The notes beneath the pieces were generated by a model. That model was not told where the DNA came from, made no database searches, and saw only the letters and a program-made list of their open reading frames with translations. A stretch of DNA of 54,762 nt from an uncultured Collinsella sp. (lineage in GTDB: Bacteria; Actinomycetota; Coriobacteriia; Coriobacteriales; Coriobacteriaceae): contig CAAEVV010000019.1 of the NCBI GenBank assembly GCA_900759565.1, positions 1 through 54,762 on the forward strand, written 5' to 3'. The first letter of the stretch is position 1; each line of letters opens with the position of its first letter. Shown here one piece after another: positions 17,008 to 25,403 of the stretch. Made by a program: the position numbers and the translations under genes.

Positions 17008-17267
17008 TAGTAAGCCTCCGCCGGGTTGGTGGCCAGCTGGTCTTCTTCGACCAGCTCGGACATGGCATTAACAAGCTCGAGCGTTTCCTGTGCTTCCTGC
17101 TCGTCGACAATCTGGATGCCAAAGCCGGCGTGTACGAGAATATAGTCGCCAACCTGCGCCGTCGGCACGAGTCTCAGCGAAACAGGGCGCTCGATGCCCA
17201 TCATGTCGACGGTGGCCTTGAGGTCATCGTCGCGTTTGACTACTTTACCGGGAACGGCAAGGCACAT
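17007..17267 (-). CDS. hypC: Hydrogenase maturation chaperone HypC
   Basis: An 86-residue protein starting MCLAVPGKV; Cys2 is the residue that binds the iron intermediate and the hydrogenase precursor. It works with HypD, whose gene overlaps its stop codon. The acidic C-terminal tail is slightly long. The ATG follows AGAGGAAC. A 131-bp gap separates it from hypF, with two ATCCAGCGC direct repeats but no clear promoter. Confidence 0.95.
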   Translation of the reverse strand: MCLAVPGKVVKRDDDLKATVDMMGIERPVSLRLVPTAQVGDYILVHAGFGIQIVDEQEAQETLELVNAMSELVEEDQLATNPAEAY

Positions 17268-17398
17268 AATGTTCCTCTTTTATACGCTTTGCGCTGGATG
17301 GGCGCTGGATAATCCATCGTTTGATGGTAGCGCTCGCGGGGGCTGCGGGCAAACGCGCTACACCTGTGAGACGGCGGCTTGCGGGTTGGCCAAACAGC

Positions 17399-19870
17399 CT
17401 ATTGCGGTGCGACCTGTGCGAGGCGAGTGCGTGCGACTGCCGCCTGACCGTAGGCGATGCAGCCGTCGTTAACGGGCACGGTTTGGGGAACCAAGACCGT
17501 AAGGCCTGCGTCTTTAAGCTCGCGGGTGAGGAGCTGAAGCAAAAGTTGGTTCATGAACACGCCGCCCGAGAGCGCGACGGTATCGATGTCTTCGCGCGCG
17601 CAGATTTCGCGTGCGATTCGTGCCGAAGAGCGCGCGACGGCGACATGGAAGTCGAGTGCGAGCCTGTCGGCGGGCGCTCCGGCTTCAATTCCTCCCAAAA
17701 GTGCCTCAAAGAGTGCTTTCTGGTCCAGAACATAGGGGCCGTCCAGCCACGATGGGCCAGATGCGAAATAGCCGGCGTTGTCGTCGGGAAAATGGGCGAT
17801 TTCGTTGTCGAGCGCGCGCCAGGCGGCGGCTTCGAGTTCTATGGCGGGTTCGCCCTCGTAGGTTGCCTTGTCGCAGATGTCCAGAATTGCTGCCGCGGCA
17901 TCAAAGAGACGCCCCATGCTGCTGGTACGCGGGCTGTTGATGCCGCGCTCGATCATGGTGGCTGTCACGCTGCGCGTTTGCTCGTCGAGGCTGTCCAAAA
18001 GCCGAGCGGCACCTGGGTGCTCGAGCAGGCCGAGCTCACTGAGCAGGGCAAAGGCGTTGCGGCGGGCGTCGCGCACGGAGGCCGCCCCACCGGGGAGCGC
18101 CCAGGTGCGCAAATGCGCGGTGCGCTCAAAGCCGCCAAGGCTGGCAACAAGAAACTCGCCGCCCCAAATGGTCCCATCGGTGCCGGCGCCGGTGCCGTCA
18201 AAGGCGATGCCAAGGACGCGCGCGTCGGTTGTAAGCTGGCCCGCGGCGATGGCCTCGGCCATTACGCTCGCGATATGCGCATGATGGTGCTGCACCTCGA
18301 CGAGCGGCAGATTGCATTTTCGCGTCTGCTCGCGCGCCCACTGGCCCGATAGATAGCTGGGGTGTAAATCGCAGGCCAAGGCGGCGGGCGCCAAGTCAAA
18401 GAGATCTTCCAAGCGCGTGCGCGCGGCGTTCCAGGCATCGAAGGTCCCGCCGTTTTCAACATCGCCGATATGCTGCGACACAAAACAGGTCGCCTCGCCG
18501 TTCGTCCCTTCACGCGTGAGCGCAATCGTGGCCTTTTGTTGTGGCCCGCAGGCGAGCACGCAGGACGGAGCGCCGTCGAGCGCCGGCAACGGCAGCGGCT
18601 GGGGTGCATATCCGCGAGCGCGGCGAACGGGCATAATGGCGCCGTCGACCACGCGCACTACAGAGTCGTCGTAGCGCGAGAGGATCGCGCGGTCGTTACC
18701 GAGCAGCGCGTCGGCGATGCCGGCGGCAACGAGGTGTTCCCAGGCAAGGTCGTCGTCGGTCTCGATGGGTTCTTCGCTCAGGTTTCCGCTGGTCATGACG
18801 AGCGCGTGCATACCGCAGGCTTCTGCCGCGGCAAGCAACAGATGTTGAAGCGGCGTATAGGGGAGCATGACGCCGAGCTCAGGAAGGTCGTGCGCGACAG
18901 ATGGCGCGAGAGCGAGGATGTCGGGGGAACCGCCGTTGCCCTCGCCAACAGTGCGCCGGCGCAGCAGCACAATGGGGCGGATACTGCCAGCGAGCAGATC
19001 GCGTTCAGCATCGTCGATATGACACAGGCGCCCGGCATCGGCAAGACTGCGAACCATGACGGCAAGTGGCTTGTTGCTGCGACGCTTGCGACGGCGCAGC
19101 TCGCGCACCGCTTGTTCGTTGGCAGCATCGCAGGCCAGGTGGAATCCGCCCAGGCCCTTGATGGCGACGATGCCACCGCTGGCCAGCAGCTCAACGCAGC
19201 GCTCGATGATAGCGTCGCTGGCCTCGCGTGTGGTGCCGACGGTCGGTGTCGCGGACGAATTCCCGCACGCATTGCCGTTTACAGCCTCGCGCCACGTAAT
19301 ATGCGGCCCGCAATCAAAGCAGGCATCGGGCTGCGCGTGAAAACGCCGGTCGAGTGGGTCGACATACTCCGCAGCGCACTTGGGACACATGGGAAAACAA
19401 TCCATCGACGTGGCCGCTCGGTCATAAGGCAGCGATTGGATGATGGTAAAGCGTGGGCCGCAGTTAGTGCAGTTGATAAAGGGGTAGTGATAGCGTCGGT
19501 CGGCGGGATCGAACAACTCGCGCAGGCAATCGTCACAGGTGGCGATATCGGGCGAGACGAGCGTCGTGTGCGCGGTCTGGTCCTGCGACGCCACAATGTG
19601 AAAGCCCTGCTTATCGGCAGCGCTCCAGCCGCCAGGCTCCAAATCCGCAATATCGACTCGCTCAACGCGAGCTGCCGCAGGCGCATGCTCAGAAAGCGCG
19701 GCAACAAAAGCATCGAGCGCATCGGCCGGAGCGTGCGCCTCGATATGCACGCCGTCGCCCGCATTGAGCACCCATCCGCAAATGCCATGCGTCATGGCCT
19801 CGCGATACACAAACGGTCGCATGCCAACGCCCTGCACAATGCCCGTCACATGAATATGCACATGCCGCAT
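17399..19870 (-). CDS. hypF: Carbamoyltransferase HypF
   Basis: An 823-residue enzyme that moves the carbamoyl group of carbamoyl phosphate, via carbamoyl-AMP, onto HypE. The domain order is normal: acylphosphatase (about 1-95, with VQGVGMRPFVYR), two zinc-finger blocks (CDDC...CTNC and CPKC...CFDC, about 105-190), YrdC-like (about 205-400), and Kae1-like C-terminal part. The start at 19870 has GAGGAG 7 nt upstream; an ATG 27 bp earlier is less likely. A 69-bp hairpin repeat lies just upstream, between nikR and hypF. Confidence 0.95.
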   Translation of the reverse strand: MRHVHIHVTGIVQGVGMRPFVYREAMTHGICGWVLNAGDGVHIEAHAPADALDAFVAALSEHAPAAARVERVDIADLEPGGWSAADKQGFHIVASQDQTAHTTLVSPDIATCDDCLRELFDPADRRYHYPFINCTNCGPRFTIIQSLPYDRAATSMDCFPMCPKCAAEYVDPLDRRFHAQPDACFDCGPHITWREAVNGNACGNSSATPTVGTTREASDAIIERCVELLASGGIVAIKGLGGFHLACDAANEQAVRELRRRKRRSNKPLAVMVRSLADAGRLCHIDDAERDLLAGSIRPIVLLRRRTVGEGNGGSPDILALAPSVAHDLPELGVMLPYTPLQHLLLAAAEACGMHALVMTSGNLSEEPIETDDDLAWEHLVAAGIADALLGNDRAILSRYDDSVVRVVDGAIMPVRRARGYAPQPLPLPALDGAPSCVLACGPQQKATIALTREGTNGEATCFVSQHIGDVENGGTFDAWNAARTRLEDLFDLAPAALACDLHPSYLSGQWAREQTRKCNLPLVEVQHHHAHIASVMAEAIAAGQLTTDARVLGIAFDGTGAGTDGTIWGGEFLVASLGGFERTAHLRTWALPGGAASVRDARRNAFALLSELGLLEHPGAARLLDSLDEQTRSVTATMIERGINSPRTSSMGRLFDAAAAILDICDKATYEGEPAIELEAAAWRALDNEIAHFPDDNAGYFASGPSWLDGPYVLDQKALFEALLGGIEAGAPADRLALDFHVAVARSSARIAREICAREDIDTVALSGGVFMNQLLLQLLTRELKDAGLTVLVPQTVPVNDGCIAYGQAAVARTRLAQVAPQ

Positions 19871-19893
19871 GCGACACTCCTCATCAAAACCGA

Positions 19894-19962
19894 CCAAAAT
19901 AGACAGGTTTATTTTGGTAGGTAAAACGCTAAACCTGCCAAAACAAACCTGTCCCTTTTTGG
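19894..19962. repeat. 69-bp hairpin repeat between nikR and hypF
   Basis: An imperfect long stem starting CCAAAATAGACAGGTTTA, with its partner ending CTTTTTGG. A partial copy is at 12119-12143. Inside a presumed operon it could attenuate hyp expression relative to nikR. Confidence 0.7.
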
Positions 19963-19985
19963 CAGGTGCGCTGCGGGAAATCCCG

Positions 19986-20498
19986 CTACAGCCCCAGGCT
20001 CTGCTTGGTGGCGGCGCAGGTGAGCTCGCCGTGCTTAACGCCGCGCAGGCCCAGCAGGCGGTCGGCTAGTTCGTAGACGCGCTCGCCGCGACCCTTGAGC
20101 GCCAGAATCTCCAAACAGTTGTGGTGATCCAGATGCACGTGCATGGTCGATACGATCTCGTCGGTGTAGTCGTGCTGCACTTCGTCCAGGCGGCGCGTCA
20201 GATCGCCGGTGTGATGGTCGTAGATCATGGTGAGCGACCCGATAACGTGCTCATCGGGCGTGCGCATCTGCTCTTTGGCGATCGAGGCGCGAATCAAATC
20301 GCGCACGGCCTCGGAGCGGTTGGCCACGTCGCCGCGGCGCGCGATCTGCTCGTCAAAACGGCGCAGCAGGTCGTCGGGTGCGGTAACCGAAAAACGGACC
20401 AGCTCGGAGCCGGAGCCACTACAGTGGCAGCCCGCGTCACCGTCCGCCCCGTGCGGATGCTCGTGCTCGTACCCGCAGCAGTGCTCGTGTTCGGCCAC
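19986..20498 (-). CDS. nikR: Nickel-responsive regulator NikR with metal-rich N-terminal extension
   Basis: A 170-residue repressor. After a 31-residue His/Cys-rich stretch (MAEHEHCCGYEHEHPHG, then CHC), a ribbon-helix-helix domain covers about 32-80 and the ACT-like nickel domain follows. The high-affinity nickel ligands are visible: DHH near residue 115 and HVHLDHHNC near 140-148. Typical NikR is about 130-150 residues, so the extension is unusual and may bind extra nickel. The GTG start lies 1 nt after the stop of the 82-residue gene. Being upstream of hypF in the same direction, it probably adjusts nickel supply or maturation. Confidence 0.93.
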   Translation of the reverse strand: MAEHEHCCGYEHEHPHGADGDAGCHCSGSGSELVRFSVTAPDDLLRRFDEQIARRGDVANRSEAVRDLIRASIAKEQMRTPDEHVIGSLTMIYDHHTGDLTRRLDEVQHDYTDEIVSTMHVHLDHHNCLEILALKGRGERVYELADRLLGLRGVKHGELTCAATKQSLGL

Positions 20499-20499
20499 C

Positions 20500-20748
20500 T
20501 TACACCAGCTTCACGGAGCCGACGGAGTTGTGGTCGGCCTCGATGGCTTCCTCGTAGCCCTCGAGTGCGTCGTGGGCCTCGTGGAGCGCGGCCATGGCGG
20601 CCTCGAGCTTGGCGCCGATGCGCTCCATGTCAAAATTCTCGGTCGCATGCAGCAGCTGATGGCTCCACTCGTGAGCGAGCTCGATGGTGTCGTCGACCTG
20701 CTTGACGCTCATGGCAAGCTGGCTCATGTTCATTCCGACGTCATGCAT
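20500..20748 (-). CDS. Small helical protein coupled to nikR, unknown function
   Basis: An 82-residue, acidic, Ala/Glu/His-rich protein that looks entirely helical (for example LEAAMAALHEAHDALEGYEE), with a HEWSHQLLHATENF stretch holding several possible metal ligands. The ATG at 20748 follows AAAAGGAGA. It ends 1 nt before the nikR start, so the two are translated together. I do not recognise the family. Context points to nickel or hydrogenase biology, but no activity can be named. Confidence 0.7.
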   Translation of the reverse strand: MHDVGMNMSQLAMSVKQVDDTIELAHEWSHQLLHATENFDMERIGAKLEAAMAALHEAHDALEGYEEAIEADHNSVGSVKLV

Positions 20749-20820
20749 GGAAAATCTCCTTTTGTATGGGGCAGTTCAGTGGTTCAGATTTTACTACGCC
20801 CGCTCTGTGCGCAGCTGCAT

Positions 20821-20858
20821 AAGAAAACGGGTGCGAGTCTGTGCGACCCGCACCCGTT
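20821..20858 (-). terminator. Intrinsic terminator of trxA
   Basis: Stem AACGGGTGCG / CGCACCCGTT followed on the minus strand by TTTTCTT. It lies 120 bp after the trxA stop and separates it from the nikR operon. Confidence 0.8.
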
Positions 20859-20979
20859 CACTGGGGGCTGTTTGTGACTACCATACTATCCGTGGTTGCA
20901 CTCGGTGCATCCAGAAGTCCGGCGAGCGGTGCAAAAGCGCTCATGGACGGCAGGCAGACGGCAACATGTAACAAGCGTA

Positions 20980-21300
20980 TTACAGATGCTTCTCCAGCAG
21001 CGCCTGCAGCCTTGCCTTGGGCAGAGCGCCAACCGAGCGGTCAATCTCCTCGCCGTTCTTAAACACAACCAGCGTGGGGATGCTCATGACGCCATACTTC
21101 ATGGCCAGGTCCTGGTTGTCGTCGACGTTGCATTTGGCAACGGCAAGCTTGCCCGCCAGCTCATCGGCAACCTCGTCAACGATGGGCGAGAGGGATCGAC
21201 AGGGCCCGCACCACGGTGCCCAAAAATCGACCAGTACGGGCAGGCTGTCGTTAACGATGGAATCGAAGTTCTCGGGGGTAATCTGATTAATGTCAGCCAT
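20980..21300 (-). CDS. trxA: Thioredoxin
   Basis: A 106-residue thioredoxin that reduces protein disulfides. The active site WCGPC is near residue 30 and the cis-proline is in MSIPTLVVF near residue 75. The start at 21300 has GGAGG 5 nt upstream; upstream in-frame codons are not supported. The gene is single, with its own terminator. Confidence 0.95.
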   Translation of the reverse strand: MADINQITPENFDSIVNDSLPVLVDFWAPWCGPCRSLSPIVDEVADELAGKLAVAKCNVDDNQDLAMKYGVMSIPTLVVFKNGEEIDRSVGALPKARLQALLEKHL

Positions 21301-21436
21301 GGTGACCTCCATAATGCGACGCGGCTTGGCCGCGTAAAACTCAATACGACCGTGCTTATACCCAGCCGCCCGCAAAGCAACCACTCGCGGCCGGCTCTTT
21401 TATATAATGGTGGGCACGCAAACGATTGGAGAGCGC

Positions 21437-22012
21437 ATGCCCACGTCACAAAGCCAGAAAAAAGAAGCCATCGCCCAGGCGGCCGAGCAGGAGCTCGCAT
21501 CGCTCGCGGGCCGCGGCGTGCGTATCGCGGGCAACGCGTGCTCGCCGATCGTACTAGTCAAAGGCGATTTGGACGAGGCCGAGCGTTCGGGTGGCGAGCT
21601 TGCCGCCGGCCCGGATGGCGCGGCGTTGCGCAAGGCGCTTGGGGCCATCGGCTACGCGCCCGAGGATTTTTGCGTGCTGGCAAGCGTCGCCGGCGTGGGT
21701 GACGGGGCGGTCGCGACAGGCGAGGGCCTACCGTGCGAGCTGTTCCGCGAGGCGCTCGAGGCCTTGGACCCCGAGGCGGTCTTGCTGTTGGACGATCGCG
21801 CGGCCGATACCATGCGCGAGACCTATGCCGATATGCTTGTGGCAATCGACGACTTCGATACCGCTATGCTCAAGCCCGGCCTGATCGCTCATGTGCAGGG
21901 CCGCCGCGTGCTCGCGCTCGACGGTTTTGAGGCGGCGCTCACTGACAAAGCCGCCAAGCAGCGCATGTGGGCATACATCAAGCAGCTGACCCCGGCAGCC
22001 GCTCCGCTGTAG
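21437..22012 (+). CDS. Conserved-looking protein of unknown function
   Basis: A 191-residue soluble protein. The alternating alpha/beta pattern, with GALRKALGAIG-like and LDPEAVLLLDD segments, loosely recalls uracil-DNA-glycosylase folds, but catalytic motifs are not seen, so this is only a suggestion. The ATG at 21437 follows TTGGAGAG. A perfect TATAAT lies at 21403-21408, 30 bp before the start, without a clear -35. It diverges from trxA; convergence with the histidine kinase gene leaves only 18 bp between stops. Confidence 0.7.
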   Translation: MPTSQSQKKEAIAQAAEQELASLAGRGVRIAGNACSPIVLVKGDLDEAERSGGELAAGPDGAALRKALGAIGYAPEDFCVLASVAGVGDGAVATGEGLPCELFREALEALDPEAVLLLDDRAADTMRETYADMLVAIDDFDTAMLKPGLIAHVQGRRVLALDGFEAALTDKAAKQRMWAYIKQLTPAAAPL

Positions 22013-22030
22013 CGAGGCTGGCGGCAGCCC

Positions 22031-23308
22031 CTACATCACAGCGCGCAGCTCAAACCGATCGCCGTTAATGCGGAACTGGCAGTTGCCGTTCATGCGCTCC
22101 ACGGCAAGTTTGATGCTCCTGGTGCCAAAGCCGTGGCCCGCATGCCGGGTCACGGGCATGCCGTCGACCATGCGCGGCGCGCGGTCAAACGTGTTGGAAA
22201 CTAACAGCAGCAGCTGGCCGTCCTCTAATCGCAGGTCAAAGTCGACGAATCGCTTTCCTTGGGGTGCGGCGCTTGCAGCGGTGATAGCGTTTTCCAAGGC
22301 ATTTGAGAGCACGCTAAACAGGTCGGCGTCACCTACGTGGATGGTTTCGGGTACGGCGGCGCGCAGGTTGGCGGTAATGCCGTTTCTATTGATATCCGAG
22401 TTAAATGATGAAAGCGCGATGTTTACGGTCTCGTTGGCGCAGAAGCGGCGTACGGCGGTGCGATCGCCGGCTTCGCAGAGTTCATCGATGCGTTTGAGCG
22501 CCTCGTCGGTGTGGCCCTCCTCAATTAAAGCGGCCAGGCCGCGTAGGAAGTGGCGCATATCGTGGCGAAGAATCGACAGCTCGCGCCCAGATTGACGCCA
22601 AGCCTCGAGCTCTTTGATGGCGGCGCTGTCGCGGGTTTCGAGCATCCAGCGCTCTCGCTCGGCAGTTTCCTTTTCTTCGTATTCGCGCAGGTAAACGGCA
22701 AGAAACATAAGATAGAAGGCACAGAGCGCAAATGCCAAAAACTCAACCGTTACCACCGAGCCCGAGTGGAACAGCGTGGTGTAGACGTTGGTGGCATAGT
22801 CAAAGACGTAATAGACGAGCGGCAGGATTAAAAGGATGCCCAGCTCGGTGGTGCTTTTAATCGCCAAGCGTGGACCGATGTCGCCGGCCCAATGCAACAG
22901 GACGGCAAAGACGGCGAGTGTGGTCGCGATGCGCGCCAGATAGTACGCGATCTGCGAATCGGTTGCGGCAAAGGCGGCGATGCCCATCCAATTGCTGAAC
23001 TGGCAGCTCAGATAAGCACTCGTAATGCCGAGCGCGGCAAGCAGCGGGCTCAGGCGGTAGCGCGCACACAGGTAGACGATAAGCGGCAGGTGCACGGCAA
23101 GTGGATAAACCTGTCGGGCAAATAGTTCGCCGCCAACGACATTGGCGATCGAAAAGGCAGCGCCGGTCACGATGCCGACCAACACCAGTTCAAGCGCATG
23201 ACGCCGGTTGATCTCGACACCGCACAGCGCCGCCGAGGCAAAGACGCCAAAGAGCAGCGTCGTGGCGTGGTGGATTGCCCAAAGGACCATTTCGACCGAG
23301 GAGACCAT
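22031..23308 (-). CDS. Membrane sensor histidine kinase, AgrC-like (HPK10)
   Basis: A 425-residue kinase. Five or six membrane helices fill residues 1-210, followed by a coiled region and the phospho-acceptor motif LRHDMRHFL near residue 248. A GHKL ATPase domain follows with NALENAI near 345 and GHGFGTRSI near 395. This class senses peptides in Agr-type systems, but no agrB or agrD gene is adjacent, so the signal is unknown. Its ATG shares one base with the stop of the response-regulator gene (TGATG), implying coupled translation. Confidence 0.9.
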   Translation of the reverse strand: MVSSVEMVLWAIHHATTLLFGVFASAALCGVEINRRHALELVLVGIVTGAAFSIANVVGGELFARQVYPLAVHLPLIVYLCARYRLSPLLAALGITSAYLSCQFSNWMGIAAFAATDSQIAYYLARIATTLAVFAVLLHWAGDIGPRLAIKSTTELGILLILPLVYYVFDYATNVYTTLFHSGSVVTVEFLAFALCAFYLMFLAVYLREYEEKETAERERWMLETRDSAAIKELEAWRQSGRELSILRHDMRHFLRGLAALIEEGHTDEALKRIDELCEAGDRTAVRRFCANETVNIALSSFNSDINRNGITANLRAAVPETIHVGDADLFSVLSNALENAITAASAAPQGKRFVDFDLRLEDGQLLLLVSNTFDRAPRMVDGMPVTRHAGHGFGTRSIKLAVERMNGNCQFRINGDRFELRAVM

Positions 23309-24030
23309 CAGTGTCTCCCACCCTCAAAGCGCACCGCAAAGTAGGCGTCTTGGAATCCCTGCTTGCAACTGCGCGAAAGCGGGATGCACGCGCCCGAGCG
23401 CATGACGATGTCCGTGCGGTCAAAGTGATCGATATTGCGCAGGTTGACCTGGTAGCTGCGGTGGCATTTAAAGAAGACTGCGTTTTGCTCCAAGCGGTCC
23501 TCGACGCTGCGGAACGACTCGAGTGCCTCGATATCGCGTCCGTCGCGCAGGTGGAAGACCACGTGCTTGTTGCGCGCCTCGGCATATTCGATGTCGGACA
23601 GGCGCAGGGCGTGGTAGCCAAAGGAAGTTTTGATCACGAGCTCGTCGGTTGCCGCCGGGCGCATGCTCGAAAGCTCGTCGAGTAACTGCGCCAGGCGTTC
23701 GTAAGTCACGGGCTTGAGCAGATAGTCGAAGGCGCGGACCTCGTAGGATTCCAGCGCGAACTCGGGCGACGAGGTGAGGAACACCAGGCGCACGGCGGTG
23801 TCGGCCTGGCGCAGTTCGCGTGCGGTGTCCATGCCGTTGACGAGCGGCATGATCATGTCGAGCAGAATGATGTCGGCGCGCGATGCGGCATGGCGGGCCA
23901 GCAGGTCCTCGCCGCGTGTGACGAGCGCAACATCGACCGCCGTGCCCGTCTCGGTCGACCAACGGTCGATCATCCGGTGCAGTCTATCTAGAAAAGCGAC
24001 ATCATCGTCGCAGGCAATAATCTTGAGCAT
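23308..24030 (-). CDS. LytTR-family response regulator
   Basis: A 240-residue regulator. The receiver domain (1-120) has the acidic pocket DDD near residue 9, the phosphorylated Asp in ILLDMIMP near 57, FLTSS near 86 and the LLKP lysine near 107. A LytTR DNA-binding domain follows at about 135-238 (FKCHRSYQVNLRNID). It is the first gene of a two-gene operon with the kinase. The ATG follows AAGGGGGC. Target sites cannot be named; the 290-bp gap upstream shows no obvious LytTR direct repeats. Confidence 0.9.
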   Translation of the reverse strand: MLKIIACDDDVAFLDRLHRMIDRWSTETGTAVDVALVTRGEDLLARHAASRADIILLDMIMPLVNGMDTARELRQADTAVRLVFLTSSPEFALESYEVRAFDYLLKPVTYERLAQLLDELSSMRPAATDELVIKTSFGYHALRLSDIEYAEARNKHVVFHLRDGRDIEALESFRSVEDRLEQNAVFFKCHRSYQVNLRNIDHFDRTDIVMRSGACIPLSRSCKQGFQDAYFAVRFEGGRH

Positions 24031-24237
24031 TCGGCCCCCTTAAGTAGTTCGATTTTGCCACATCGGGTACGCGCCGCTTGCGGGGGTGCGGACCGTTTGC
24101 GCCCCACGTTGCGCAACTCGCGCCGAGCGGTATTGCGGTGGCGAAAGATGCCTCCTGCGCTATCGAGAACTCGGCTATCCATAGCTTGCCAGTTCGAAAA
24201 TGGACCTGCCACATGATTGAATCTTTATTTCAACTTT

Positions 24238-24287
24238 ACACCTAGGTTTACAGCTGTCTTGTCAGCTGTAAACCTAGGTGTCATACT
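24238..24287 (+). promoter_or_regulatory. nadA promoter inside a 19-bp-arm palindrome (NiaR operator candidate)
   Basis: Perfect inverted repeat: a 19-bp arm at 24238-24256 (ACACCTAGGT...ACAGCTG), a 6-bp centre, and its complement at 24263-24281. TTGTCA (24259-24264) and CATACT (24282-24287) are spaced 17 bp, so the right arm fills the promoter spacer. A bound repressor would block the polymerase. NiaR, encoded by the last gene of this operon, is the natural candidate. Confidence 0.7.
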
Positions 24288-24322
24288 AAAGCCCCAAGAT
24301 TCGCCAAAAGAGAGGGGCCTTG

Positions 24323-25348
24323 ATGGCACAGAGCGCGAACATGGATGCGTCGGAGCTTGCACGCGATATCGCGGCCGGCCTGGCATCGGCAACGACGGCA
24401 ACGGAGCGTGCGGCACTGGTGCCCGCAGAGCTCGTCGAGGCCATTCAGCAACTAAAAACCCAACGTGACGCGGTGATCCTGGCGCACTATTACGTGGCGC
24501 CCGAGGTCCAAGCCGTTGCCGATTACGTCGGCGATAGCTTCTACCTGGCAAAGCTCGCCAAAAGCCTGCCGCAGCAGACCATCGTGTTGTGCGGCGTGGA
24601 GTTTATGGGCGAGAGCGCCAAGCTGCTCAATCCCACTAAGACCGTGCTGCTGCCCGAGCCGGGCGCAGACTGTCCCATGGCGCACATGGTCAAGCGCGAG
24701 ACGGTTGACGCGGCGCGCGCCGAGTACGGCGACGACCTGGCCGTGGTGTGCTACGTCAACTCCACGGTCGAGATCAAGAGCTGGAGCGACGTGTGCGTCA
24801 CCAGTTCCAACGCCGTTAAGATCGTGTCCGAGCTGCCGCAGCAGCATATCCTGTTCATTCCCGACCAAAACCTGGGACGCTTCGTAGCCGAGCAGGTGCC
24901 GCAAAAGCACGTCATCCTCAACAACGGCTACTGCCCACGCCATCACATCATCACCGTCGAGCAGATCGTCGACGCGACGGAGGCCCACCCCGACGCGCTC
25001 GTGCTGGCGCATCCTGAGTGCAAGGCCGACGTTCTGGCCGAGGCCGACTACATCGGCTCCACCGCCGGCATCATCAAGTATGCCGAGGAGTCCGACGCGA
25101 GCGAGTTCATTATCGTGACGGTCCGCGGCGTGCTCTACGAGCTCGAGCGCCGCTGCCAGGGCACCGGCAAGAAGTTCTATTTCCCCGCGGTGCAGCCCAC
25201 CTGCGTCAACATGGACCTCATCACGCTCGAGAAGCTCGTGCGCTGCCTGGAGACGGGCGAGGGCGAGGTGCAGATCGGCGTCTCGGACGAGGCAGCAGAC
25301 CAGGCCAAGCTCACGCTCGACCGTATGCTCGAGTACGCAGCACGCTAG
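24323..25348 (+). CDS. nadA: Quinolinate synthase NadA
   Basis: A 341-residue [4Fe-4S] enzyme that condenses iminoaspartate with dihydroxyacetone phosphate to quinolinate. The cluster cysteines are recognisable in LCGVEFMGESAK, NGYCPRHH and QPTCVNM. ILAHYYVAPEVQ near residue 50 is the usual substrate-site segment. It has an Ala-rich extension at the N-terminus of about 35 residues. The ATG follows AGAGAGGGG. It is first in the nadA-nadB-nadC-niaR operon. Confidence 0.95.
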   Translation: MAQSANMDASELARDIAAGLASATTATERAALVPAELVEAIQQLKTQRDAVILAHYYVAPEVQAVADYVGDSFYLAKLAKSLPQQTIVLCGVEFMGESAKLLNPTKTVLLPEPGADCPMAHMVKRETVDAARAEYGDDLAVVCYVNSTVEIKSWSDVCVTSSNAVKIVSELPQQHILFIPDQNLGRFVAEQVPQKHVILNNGYCPRHHIITVEQIVDATEAHPDALVLAHPECKADVLAEADYIGSTAGIIKYAEESDASEFIIVTVRGVLYELERRCQGTGKKFYFPAVQPTCVNMDLITLEKLVRCLETGEGEVQIGVSDEAADQAKLTLDRMLEYAAR

Positions 25349-25403
25349 AACAATGTTGCATGAGGGACGGTCCCTTATGTCACATTCAAGGGAGAGGATT
25401 CCT

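Noticed and set aside
22031..24030. Complete Agr quorum-sensing system
   Set aside because: Kinase and LytTR regulator are present, but no agrB-like protease or agrD-like peptide gene is adjacent.
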